A stretch of DNA of 50,790 nucleotides, from the NCBI GenBank assembly GCA_003021745.1, contig PXQY01000112.1, positions 1 through 50,790 on the forward strand. The letters are read 5' to 3'. Below, piece after piece: positions 42,620-50,790 of this stretch. Below the pieces are notes generated by a model that saw nothing but the letters and a program-made list of their open reading frames with translations, was not told the origin of the DNA and ran no database searches. Made by a program: the position numbers and the translations under genes. Every line of letters starts with the position of its first letter. Position 1 is the stretch's first letter. Origin of the DNA: Halobacteriales archaeon QH_7_69_31. GTDB taxonomy: Archaea; Halobacteriota; Halobacteria; Halobacteriales; Haloarculaceae.

Positions 42620-44272
42620 ATGACCAGCAAAAACCGAGACATCTCGATGGACCGACGGAAGATACTGCAGGGGATGGGAGCTGCCACGGTCGTCGGCCTC
42701 GCCGGCTGCCAGATAGGGGGTAATGGCAACGGCAACGGTGACGCGGACGGCGGCACGCTCCAGTTCGCCCAGGCCAAGGCGCCGATCAGGTTCGACCCGA
42801 TCACCCTCAACGACGTCCCCTCCTCTCAGGTCACGGGGGTGATCTTCGAGGGCCTCTACGAGTACGACGAGGCAACGGGCCACCGTCCACAACTCGCGAC
42901 GAGCGAACCCGAGGTGTCCCGGGAGGGGAGCCGGTGGGTCGTCGAGCTTGAGGGGGCGGCGACCTTCCACAACGGCGATCCGGTGACCGCCGAGGACGTG
43001 AAGTACTCCTTCGAGGCGCCGTTCGACGAGGAGACCGAGAACGCCTCCGAGGTCGACATGATCGACACCGTGGAGACCGTCGACGAGGGGACGGTCCAGT
43101 TCGACCTCAACTTCCCCTACGGCGCGTTCCGGCACACGCTGCACCGCGCGGTCGTCCCGAAGTCGGTTCGGGAGGAGACGAAACAGACGTTCGGCGAGGA
43201 CGAGACGCCCTCGGGCGACGAGGAAATCTTCCGGTTCGACCCGGTCGGCTCGGGTCCCTTCGAGTGGGTCGAGTGGACCCAGGGGGACAACGTCCGGGTG
43301 CAGCGCCACGACGATTACTGGGGCGAGGAACGGCCGAACCTGGCCGAGATCGAGTTCTCGCCGATCGCGGAGCCGACGACCCGTGTGACCTCCCTGGAGA
43401 ACGAGGAGCAGGACGTCATCACCGACGTCCCGCCGGACCTCTGGACGACGGTCGAGGACAGCGACTCCGCCTCGATCGACCAGTCGCCCGGTATCGGGTA
43501 CTTCTACCTGGCGTTCAACTGCAAGGAGGGGCCGACGTCGGACCCACAGGTCCGGGAGGCGGTCGATTACGTGTTCGACATGGACACCGCGATCGAGAAC
43601 TTCGTCGCGCCGACCGGCGTCCGGCAGTACAGTCCACTCCCGCGATCCACCGCCGAGGACTGGGAGATGCCGCTCGACGAGTGGCGGCAGATCCCCCACG
43701 ACAAGGACATCGGCGAGGCCCAGTCGCTGCTCGAGGACGCCGGCGTCGCCCAGGACTACGGCTTCCGCATCATCGTCCCGCCGGACGACAAGCGCGAGAA
43801 CATCGGCGTCACGGTCTCCAACGGACTTCAGGAGGCCGGCTGGGACGCGAGCGTCCAGCGACTGGAGTGGGGCACGTTCCTCCAACAGTACATCACCGGC
43901 AGCGAGGACGACTACAACATGTACACGCTGGGCTGGTCCGGACTCCCCGACCCGGCGTCGTTCACCTTCCCGCTGTTGAGCCGTGCCGACGAGGCACTCG
44001 GCCAGACGAACGGCACGTACTGGGGCGCGAACAGCGAGGCCGGCAAGGAGGCCTCCGACAAGTTCATCGAGGCGCGTGAAAGCGCCGACTTCGAGGAGCG
44101 CCAGCCGCTCTACCAGGAGGCCATCACCACGATGCTGGAGGCGCGGGTCCACCTGCCCGCCTACAACCTGAAGGAGAGCTACGGCGTCGACAACGACGTC
44201 AGCGGGTTCACCTCTCACCCGGCGGCCGGCTTCAAGGTCTTCGACGAGAACAACAACACCTCCGTCCAGTAG
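42620..44272 (+). CDS. ABC transporter substrate-binding protein (dipeptide/oligopeptide, SBP_bac_5)
   Basis: Lipobox VVGLAGC, GLYEYDEATGHRPQLATSEPEV...ATFHNGDPVTAEDVKYSFEAPFD. Confidence 0.92.
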   Translation: MTSKNRDISMDRRKILQGMGAATVVGLAGCQIGGNGNGNGDADGGTLQFAQAKAPIRFDPITLNDVPSSQVTGVIFEGLYEYDEATGHRPQLATSEPEVSREGSRWVVELEGAATFHNGDPVTAEDVKYSFEAPFDEETENASEVDMIDTVETVDEGTVQFDLNFPYGAFRHTLHRAVVPKSVREETKQTFGEDETPSGDEEIFRFDPVGSGPFEWVEWTQGDNVRVQRHDDYWGEERPNLAEIEFSPIAEPTTRVTSLENEEQDVITDVPPDLWTTVEDSDSASIDQSPGIGYFYLAFNCKEGPTSDPQVREAVDYVFDMDTAIENFVAPTGVRQYSPLPRSTAEDWEMPLDEWRQIPHDKDIGEAQSLLEDAGVAQDYGFRIIVPPDDKRENIGVTVSNGLQEAGWDASVQRLEWGTFLQQYITGSEDDYNMYTLGWSGLPDPASFTFPLLSRADEALGQTNGTYWGANSEAGKEASDKFIEARESADFEERQPLYQEAITTMLEARVHLPAYNLKESYGVDNDVSGFTSHPAAGFKVFDENNNTSVQ

Positions 44273-44364
44273 GGACGGACGGCGGCGCGGTCGCCCCGTC
44301 GGGGCCCGACGCGTGGCGGCCGCGAGCCAACCGACATTCCGGTTCGATCTAAGACACCGCGTCC

Positions 44365-45441
44365 ATGGGGCTGTTCCGATACGCGACCCGGCGGCTGCTT
44401 CAGGCGATACCCGTACTCCTCGGCATCGCGACGATCACCTTTTTCCTGAGCAACGCCGTCCCGGGCGACCCGATCGACATCATGCTCGGGCCGTCGCCGG
44501 CACAGGAACAGAAGGCGGCGATCCGCGCGAAGTACGGACTCGACCGGCCGCTGTGGCTCCGCTATATCACCTACCTCGGCGACGTTTCGCCGATCTGGCT
44601 GTCGACGGTCGATGGCTTCCCGTACGTGGCACCGGAGTTCGGCGTCGATCTCGGGCGGAGCATCCATTTCGGGGCGCCCGTCACGGAGAAGATCAAAGAG
44701 CGGCTCCCGGTGACGATGCTCCTCATGGGCTCGGCGTTCACGTTCGCGCTGGTCACCGCCGTGCCGCTCGGCGTCATCTCGGCGTACCGGCGAAACCAGC
44801 CCACCGACCACGTCTCCCGGGTCGTCGCCCTCGTCGGCGTCTCGACGCCGTCGTTCTGGATCGGGCTGGAGCTGATCATCGTGTTCTCCTTTTACCTCGG
44901 GTGGCTCCCCTCGAACAGCCTGGTGATGCCGTGGAACCTCCCGCCGGCGGCAGACCAGGCGGGGCTCCTCTCCGTCGAGTTCTGGCGGATAGCGGCGAGC
45001 CACCAGGTGCCGGTGCTGCAGCACCTGATCCTCCCGACGATCTCGCTTGGGACCCTCCAGATGGCGGCGATAACCCGGATCGAACGGTCGGCGATGCTCG
45101 AACAGCTCTCCCAGGACTACGTCCAGCTCGCGCGGGCCTACGGCGTCCGCGACCGGAAGATCCTCCGGAAACACGCGTTCCGGCCCGCCCAGCTGCCGGT
45201 GATTACCATCGTCGGCCTGAACCTGACCACGGCCTTCGGCGGCGCCGTGCTGACGGAGACGGTGTTCTCGATCAACGGGATGGGCACGCTGATACTCACC
45301 GGCGTGCTGAACATCGATTATCCGCTCATCATGGGCACGACGCTGGTCTTCGGTCTCATCTTCGTCCTGGGGGTCATCCTGACGGACATCTCCTATGCCT
45401 ACGTCGACCCGCGCGTCAGTTACGGGGACCAGGAGGCCTGA
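44365..45441 (+). CDS. ABC transporter permease (DppB type)
   Basis: RLLQAIPVLLGIATITFFLSNAVPGDP...; ERSAMLEQLSQDYVQLARAYGV EAA-loop. Confidence 0.92.
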   Translation: MGLFRYATRRLLQAIPVLLGIATITFFLSNAVPGDPIDIMLGPSPAQEQKAAIRAKYGLDRPLWLRYITYLGDVSPIWLSTVDGFPYVAPEFGVDLGRSIHFGAPVTEKIKERLPVTMLLMGSAFTFALVTAVPLGVISAYRRNQPTDHVSRVVALVGVSTPSFWIGLELIIVFSFYLGWLPSNSLVMPWNLPPAADQAGLLSVEFWRIAASHQVPVLQHLILPTISLGTLQMAAITRIERSAMLEQLSQDYVQLARAYGVRDRKILRKHAFRPAQLPVITIVGLNLTTAFGGAVLTETVFSINGMGTLILTGVLNIDYPLIMGTTLVFGLIFVLGVILTDISYAYVDPRVSYGDQEA

Positions 45442-45442
45442 C

Positions 45443-46471
45443 ATGTCGGGGGAGACACCACACGATAGACGCGACGTGGACGGCCGCGCCGACGTGGAGA
45501 TCGACGCCGAGGACGACGGCGGGCTCGAAGCGGAGGAGGTCGAAGCCCGCGTCGGGCTTTCCTACACCCTCGTGCAGTTGCGTCGGGACCCGACGGCGCT
45601 GGCCGGGCTCGCGATAATCTCCGTCTCGACGGCCGTGGCGATCGTCGCGAGCATCGACGCGTTGCTCCTGGACTACTGGTTGACTCAGACCTTCTGGTAC
45701 CACCCGGAACTCGGGCCACACGCTGACACGAACCTACCCCCGTATGGCGTCTCGAACCAGTACTACGATGCGTCCCGGTCGACGCTCGCACACCCGCTCG
45801 GCACCGACTTCCGCGGCCGTGACGTCGCCGTCCGGCTGTTCTACGGCACCCGGATCGCGATCACCGTCGGGTTCACCTCGACCGTCATCGGGCTGGTCGG
45901 CGGCACGCTCACCGGGGCCGTCGCCGGCTACTACGGCGGCTGGATCGACGACGTGCTGATGCGGGGAGCTGAGATCCTGTACGCGATCCCCTTTCTCATC
46001 CTGGTGATCGTGATCGTCTCCGTGCTCGATCCCCAGCGGCAGAACGCACTTCTTGTGGCGATGGTCGGCGTCGGGATCGCGTCGATGCCGACGTTCGCCC
46101 GCCTGATCCGGTCGCGGGTGTTCTCCGTCCGGGAGGAGGAGTACGTCGAGGCGGCCAAGGCGGCCGGCGTGAAGGACCGGTGGATCATCCTCAGACACGT
46201 CATCCCGAACAGCTTCGCGCCGGTCTTAGTCCAGGCGACGCTGCAGATCGGGCTCGCGATCCTCATCATTGCCGGCCTGTCCTTTCTCGGCTTCGGCGCC
46301 CAGCCACCCCAGGCGTCGTGGGGCCAGATGCTGAACAAGGCCCGCCCCCTCCTGATCCCGAACCCGTGGTTCAGCATCTTCCCCGGCCTCTGTATCCTGT
46401 TCACCGTCGTCGGCTTCAACCTGCTCGGCGACGGCCTCAGAGACGCTGCGGACCCCCGTATTCAGAACTGA
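45443..46471 (+). CDS. ABC transporter permease (DppC type)
   Basis: HPLGTDFRGRDVAVRLFYGTRIAITVGF; EEYVEAAKAAGVKDRWIILRHVIPN. Confidence 0.92.
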   Translation: MSGETPHDRRDVDGRADVEIDAEDDGGLEAEEVEARVGLSYTLVQLRRDPTALAGLAIISVSTAVAIVASIDALLLDYWLTQTFWYHPELGPHADTNLPPYGVSNQYYDASRSTLAHPLGTDFRGRDVAVRLFYGTRIAITVGFTSTVIGLVGGTLTGAVAGYYGGWIDDVLMRGAEILYAIPFLILVIVIVSVLDPQRQNALLVAMVGVGIASMPTFARLIRSRVFSVREEEYVEAAKAAGVKDRWIILRHVIPNSFAPVLVQATLQIGLAILIIAGLSFLGFGAQPPQASWGQMLNKARPLLIPNPWFSIFPGLCILFTVVGFNLLGDGLRDAADPRIQN

Positions 46472-46472
46472 C

Positions 46473-47603
46473 ATGAGCACACACGAGACGATCCTCGAAG
46501 TCGAGGACCTGAAGACGCAGTTCTTCACCGAGGAGGGCGTCGTTCGCGCCGTCGACGGCATCGATTTCGACGTGCGCCGCGGCGAGATCGTCGGCCTGGT
46601 CGGCGAGTCCGGCGCCGGCAAGAGCGTCGCGGTCCAGTCGATCCTCCGGCTCGTCGAGGAGCCGGGCGCCATCGTGGGCGGCGAGATCCGGTACAAGGAC
46701 GACCTCCTGTTCGGGCTCAAGGCGAGCGCGGACGACCCCCAGGAACGGACCGAGCGGGAGGAGATGCTATCCCGGACGGAGATGCGGACACAGATTCGCG
46801 GCCGGGAGATCGCGATCATCTTCCAGGACCCGATGGAGTCGTTGAACCCGGTCTACACCGTCGGCAGCCAGATCGAGGAGTTCATCGCGCTGAACCGGGA
46901 GGTCCCCGGCGACCAGGCCCGCGAGATCGCGATGGACACGCTGCGGGACGTCGGCATCCCGGAGGTGGAGTCCCGCTACGACGACTACCCCCACCAGTTC
47001 TCCGGCGGAATGAGACAGCGCGTCCTGATCGCGATGGCGCTGGCCTGCGAGCCGGACCTCATCGTCGCCGACGAGCCGACGACGGCGCTGGACGTCACCG
47101 TCGAGGCCCAGATCCTCAACCTCGTCGACGACCTCCAGGCCCGCTACGACACCAGCCTGGTGTGGGTCACCCACGACATGGGCGTCGTCGCCGAGATCTG
47201 TGACCGCGTCAACGTCATGTACCTCGGGGAGATCGTCGAGCAGGCGCCCGCCGACGACCTGTTCCACGACACCAAACACCCCTACACGTCGAAGCTGCTC
47301 GCGTCGCTGCCGCGGCCGGACCGGACGGTCGGGGAACTGGACTCGATCGGCGGCGTGATGCCGGAAGCGATAAACCCGCCATCCGGCTGCCGGTTCCACT
47401 CCCGGTGTCCGGAGGCCCGGGAGGTCTGTGCGGAGGTCCACCCGGACGAGCGGCCCTCGGCCGAGGCCGGCAGCCACCACACGGTCGCCTGCTTCCGGGA
47501 CGACGCCTTCGACGTCGGCTACTGGGACAGCCCCCCGATCGAGACGGAGGCGAGCGGTGGCTTCGCGGCCTCCCTGACCGCCGAGGAGGGCGAGTCCGGA
47601 TGA
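46473..47603 (+). CDS. ABC transporter ATP-binding protein (DppD type)
   Basis: [12 protein letters not shown] Walker [39 protein letters not shown]. Confidence 0.94.
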   Translation: MSTHETILEVEDLKTQFFTEEGVVRAVDGIDFDVRRGEIVGLVGESGAGKSVAVQSILRLVEEPGAIVGGEIRYKDDLLFGLKASADDPQERTEREEMLSRTEMRTQIRGREIAIIFQDPMESLNPVYTVGSQIEEFIALNREVPGDQAREIAMDTLRDVGIPEVESRYDDYPHQFSGGMRQRVLIAMALACEPDLIVADEPTTALDVTVEAQILNLVDDLQARYDTSLVWVTHDMGVVAEICDRVNVMYLGEIVEQAPADDLFHDTKHPYTSKLLASLPRPDRTVGELDSIGGVMPEAINPPSGCRFHSRCPEAREVCAEVHPDERPSAEAGSHHTVACFRDDAFDVGYWDSPPIETEASGGFAASLTAEEGESG

Positions 47604-49198
47604 GCACGGAACCCGACGCGGGCAGCGCCGGGGCGGTCCAGCCCGGGTTCGGCGAGCCCCTGCTCGAAGTCTCGAACCTGAAGAAATACTTCGGCAACAG
47701 CGAGGGCTTTCTCGGCCCGATCACGTTCGACCGCGACGGCGCCGTCCCGCGGCCCACGGTCGAGCGCGAGTGGGTGCGCGCGGTCGACGGCGTGGAGTTC
47801 GACATCAAGCGGGGCGAGACGCTCGGGCTCGTCGGCGAGTCCGGCTGCGGGAAGTCGACGCTCGCCCGGACGCTGTTGAAGCTGGTCGAGCCGACCGACG
47901 GCGAGGTCCAGTTCAAGGGCGTCGACCTGGCCGACGCCGGCGGCGAGCAGCTCCGCCGGATGCGGAAGGACATGCAGATCATCTTCCAGGACCCCCAGTC
48001 CTCGCTGGACCCGCGGATGAAGGTCGGGCCCATCATCGAGGAGCCGATGAAGGCCCACGACCTGCCGGAGTCGGACCCGTCGGTGTCGGCGCGCGCGGAC
48101 GTGCGAAACGACACGGAGTACGCCGTCGACGTGACGGTCGACGACGACGTAGACGTGGCGGTCGACGCGACCGACGGGGTCGCGGTCGCCGACGTCGAGG
48201 TAGTCGAGACGGAGGAGGGCGTGACCGCCACCGCCGAGTCGGACCTGCTCGGTGCGACGGTCGAGGAGGCCGGCGACCGGGTCCAGGTCACGGTGTCCAT
48301 GTCCGCCTCGAAAGGCGCGGTCCGTCGGGCTCGCGTCCGGGAACTGCTCGGGAAGGTCGGCCTGGACCCCCAGCACTACAACCGGTACCCCCACCAGTTC
48401 TCCGGCGGCCAGCGCCAGCGGATCAACCTCGCCCGCGCCCTGTCGGTGAACCCGGACTTCATCGTCTGCGACGAGCCGACCAGCGCACTCGACGCCTCCA
48501 TCCAGGCGCAGGTGCTGAACACGATGAACGAGCTACAGGACGAATTCGGGCTCACCTACCTGTTCATCAGCCACGACTTGAGCGTCATCCGGTACATCGC
48601 CGACCGTGTCGCGGTGATGTACCTCGGGGAGATCGTGGAACTCGCCGACAAGGAGGAGCTGTTCGAGAACCCGAAGCACCCCTATACCGACGCGCTGCTG
48701 TCGGCGATCCCGGCCCCGGATCCCCGGGCAACCGAGGCGCGGGCCCCGTTGGAGGGCGACGTGCCGTCGCCGATCGACCCGCCGAGCGGCTGCCGGTTCC
48801 GGACCCGGTGTCCGGAGCTCATCGCGCCGCCGGAGTACGACTTCTCCGAGGCCGAGTGGGACGCCGTCCGGGCGTTCACCCGCGCCGTCGACCGTCGCGC
48901 GCCGGCCATCGACGCCGCGGAGGCCGACGAAGAGCGCGGCGCCGGGACCCTGCGCCGGGAGCTCCGGATGACCTACTTCGAGGACGTCGACGTCGGCGGC
49001 GAGGCGGGCGAGGTCGTCGACGAGGCGATCGCGGCCGTCGTCGACGGCGACCCCGAGACCGCCGACGCGTTGCTCCAGGAGGCCTTCGCCGAACGCAGCA
49101 TCTGCGCCCGCGAGGACCCGAACTACGTACTCGAGCCGGAACTTGGTGGCAGCGTCCACAAGGCGGACTGCCACCTGCACCGCGGGGACGCCGACTAG
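47600..49198 (+). CDS. ABC transporter ATP-binding protein (DppF type) with an acidic insertion before the signature motif
   Basis: [51 protein letters not shown]. Confidence 0.93.
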   Translation: MSTEPDAGSAGAVQPGFGEPLLEVSNLKKYFGNSEGFLGPITFDRDGAVPRPTVEREWVRAVDGVEFDIKRGETLGLVGESGCGKSTLARTLLKLVEPTDGEVQFKGVDLADAGGEQLRRMRKDMQIIFQDPQSSLDPRMKVGPIIEEPMKAHDLPESDPSVSARADVRNDTEYAVDVTVDDDVDVAVDATDGVAVADVEVVETEEGVTATAESDLLGATVEEAGDRVQVTVSMSASKGAVRRARVRELLGKVGLDPQHYNRYPHQFSGGQRQRINLARALSVNPDFIVCDEPTSALDASIQAQVLNTMNELQDEFGLTYLFISHDLSVIRYIADRVAVMYLGEIVELADKEELFENPKHPYTDALLSAIPAPDPRATEARAPLEGDVPSPIDPPSGCRFRTRCPELIAPPEYDFSEAEWDAVRAFTRAVDRRAPAIDAAEADEERGAGTLRRELRMTYFEDVDVGGEAGEVVDEAIAAVVDGDPETADALLQEAFAERSICAREDPNYVLEPELGGSVHKADCHLHRGDAD

Positions 49199-49224
49199 CG
49201 CTTCACCGCACGGAAAAACTGTAA

Positions 49225-49575
49225 CCTCGAACGCCCTCGGCGCGCTCGACCACGCACTCGGAGAGACGACACCACCCGCCACCGCCTGGAAAGCCCTCGG
49301 CCGGCTGGCGAACAGACCCGGACACGATACCACCCGGACCGCCACCGCCTCGACAGCCCTCGGCCGGCTGGCGAACAGACCCGGACACGATACCACCCGG
49401 ACCGCCACCGCCTCGAAAGCCCTCGGCCGGCTGGCGAACAGACCCGGACACGATACTACCCAGACCGCGTCCACCTGGAAAGCCCTCGGCCGGCTCGCGA
49501 ACACACCCGGACACGTTACCACTCAGACCGCATCCACCTGGAAAGCCCTCGGCCGGCTGGCGGACCACGCTGTGA
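49225..49575 (+). repeat. 63-bp (21-codon) tandem repeat array, about 5.5 copies, first degenerate
   Basis: agccctcggccggct at 49292, 49355, 49418, 49481, 49544; + strand reads KALGRLANRPGHDTTRTATAS repeatedly. Confidence 0.92.
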
Positions 49576-49665
49576 GGGATATCCTCGCTCACGTGCGTTC
49601 GCTCGGATAGGGCCCTCACAGCGGCCGCCACCCGGCCTCGCCCTTTCAGTCCACCAGGAGATTGA

Positions 49666-50478
49666 TTATTGGACGGGGCGTGCGCGCGTCGACCGCCGCG
49701 AGCATCCGCGAGCGGCGGTCGAGACGTCGTGCGCGAGGGACGACCGAACCCGAGCGCAAGCGAGGGTGAGGGAGTCGGCTGGGGAGGTCTGTGGTGCGGT
49801 CGCGGTGCTGTACCTGGTGGATTCGAAGGGCGAGACCGCGGTCGATCCGGCCCGGAGGCCGCAAGCACCGCAGCGAAGCGAGGAGCGCAGCGTGCCTCCC
49901 GGCCGGTCGAGCCGGTCGAGGGCTTCGGAGGGGGAAGTAGCGTAAGTGTTGGCGTCGGAGAGCCGGTCGAGGGCTTCGGCGGTGGAGTTGGGTGCGGTCG
50001 TTCCGCCGGCGGGCCGACGGCCGTCGACCGCCAGGAACGCGCTGATCTCCACGTCGCCGGTCGCCGGCTCCCAGCGGGTGGGGTCGCCGACGCGCTTGAT
50101 GCGGCCGTCCCACCGGCGCCTGACGCGCTTGCGTTCCTGTGAGCGGAAGGATAGCTGGCCGCCCCCGACGTCCCGGAGCCGGCGCCGGGGTTCGTCGCTG
50201 GCCTCGAGGAGGCCGTCGACGGCCCACCCCCAGAGCCGCGGCGTGGGCGTCTCGACGGTGACCGGGACCGGGAAGCGGTTGCGGAACTCGATGGTGAGGT
50301 CGATCGGGTCGCCGGCGGCGTAGCGGTCGCGGTCGGTGACGACGGTGACGTCGACGGCGCGGCGCGCCAGCCGCTGGGGGACGAAGAAGCCGATGAGGCG
50401 GCCGAGGTGGTCCGGGTTCTCGTCGGCGTCGAGCCCGAAGCGATCCTCGACCTCGCGGGTGGCGTCGCCGGGGTCCAT
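49666..50478 (-). CDS. haloarchaeal hypothetical protein (DUF7974-like); C-terminus runs into repeat-like sequence
   Basis: MDPGDATREVEDRFGLDADENPDHLGRLIGFFVPQRLARRAVDVTVVTDRDRYAAGDPIDLTIEFRNRFPVPVTVETPTPRLWGWAVDGLLEASDEP... Confidence 0.65.
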   Translation of the reverse strand: MDPGDATREVEDRFGLDADENPDHLGRLIGFFVPQRLARRAVDVTVVTDRDRYAAGDPIDLTIEFRNRFPVPVTVETPTPRLWGWAVDGLLEASDEPRRRLRDVGGGQLSFRSQERKRVRRRWDGRIKRVGDPTRWEPATGDVEISAFLAVDGRRPAGGTTAPNSTAEALDRLSDANTYATSPSEALDRLDRPGGTLRSSLRCGACGLRAGSTAVSPFESTRYSTATAPQTSPADSLTLACARVRSSLAHDVSTAARGCSRRSTRARPVQ

Positions 50479-50483
50479 CGTTT

Positions 50484-50790
50484 TCAGTCCTCGAGTTCGG
50501 CCCGGAGGCGTTCGTTCACGGTGCCGGGGTCGGCCGACCCGCCGGTCGCATCCATCACCTGGCCGACGAGGAAGTTCAGCGCGCCGTCCTCGCCGGCGTG
50601 GTAGTCCTCGACGGCGCCGGGGTTGTCGGCGACCGCGGACTCGACGGCGGCGGCGACCGCGTCGTCGTCCGTCTTGCCGAGGCCCTCCCGCTCGACGATC
50701 TCGTCCGGCGGTAGCCCGTCGTCGAGCATCCGGCGTAGCACCGTCTCCTCGGCGTTCTTGACGGTGATGGCCGCCTCGTCCACCAGCTCG
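50484..50790 (-). CDS. gatB: Asp/Glu-tRNA amidotransferase subunit GatB, C-terminal part (runs off the window)
   Basis: ELVDEAAITVKNAEETVLRRMLDDGLPPDEIVEREGLGKTDDDAVAAAVESAVADNPGAVEDYHAGEDGALNFLVGQVMDATGGSADPGTVNERLRAELED. Confidence 0.88.
   Translation of the reverse strand, partial: ELVDEAAITVKNAEETVLRRMLDDGLPPDEIVEREGLGKTDDDAVAAAVESAVADNPGAVEDYHAGEDGALNFLVGQVMDATGGSADPGTVNERLRAELED

Noticed and set aside
49225-49575. CRISPR array
   Set aside because: Whole 63-bp unit is repeated with no unique spacers, and no cas genes are nearby.

Overview
The window reads as a high-GC haloarchaeal chromosome segment dominated by housekeeping genes: purC, purS and purQ; the archaeosine genes RaSEA and arcS with a linked MoaD/SAMP-like operon; AOR; deoC; a MiaB-like methylthiotransferase; map; udp; icd; thrC; hmgA; nadA-nadB-nadC; gpmI; topA; a dipeptide/oligopeptide ABC operon; and the gatB end. 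No tRNA, rRNA or CRISPR array was recognised. The most unusual signal is not one gene. At least eight normally well-conserved genes carry local lesions: internal deletions (purQ, deoC, isoaspartyl peptidase, DapA-like, gpmI, topA 3' end), a missing 5' end (AOR), a deletion filled with a 59-bp copy of the adjacent gene (arcS), and tandem duplications at gene ends (56 bp at the purQ start, 46 bp at the CDF transporter 3' end). The lesions are a mix of in-frame and out-of-frame. They point either to assembly or consensus errors or to an unusual microhomology or template-switching rearrangement process, and reads or PCR would decide. Other points: an internally deleted IS630-type element with recognisable terminal inverted repeats, a decayed paralog flanking a lipoprotein gene, a DtxR/Idr-like operator palindrome, a 63-bp (21-codon) repeat array after dppF, and an acidic insertion in the DppF ATPase. 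All family calls come from reading the translations. No database search was run.
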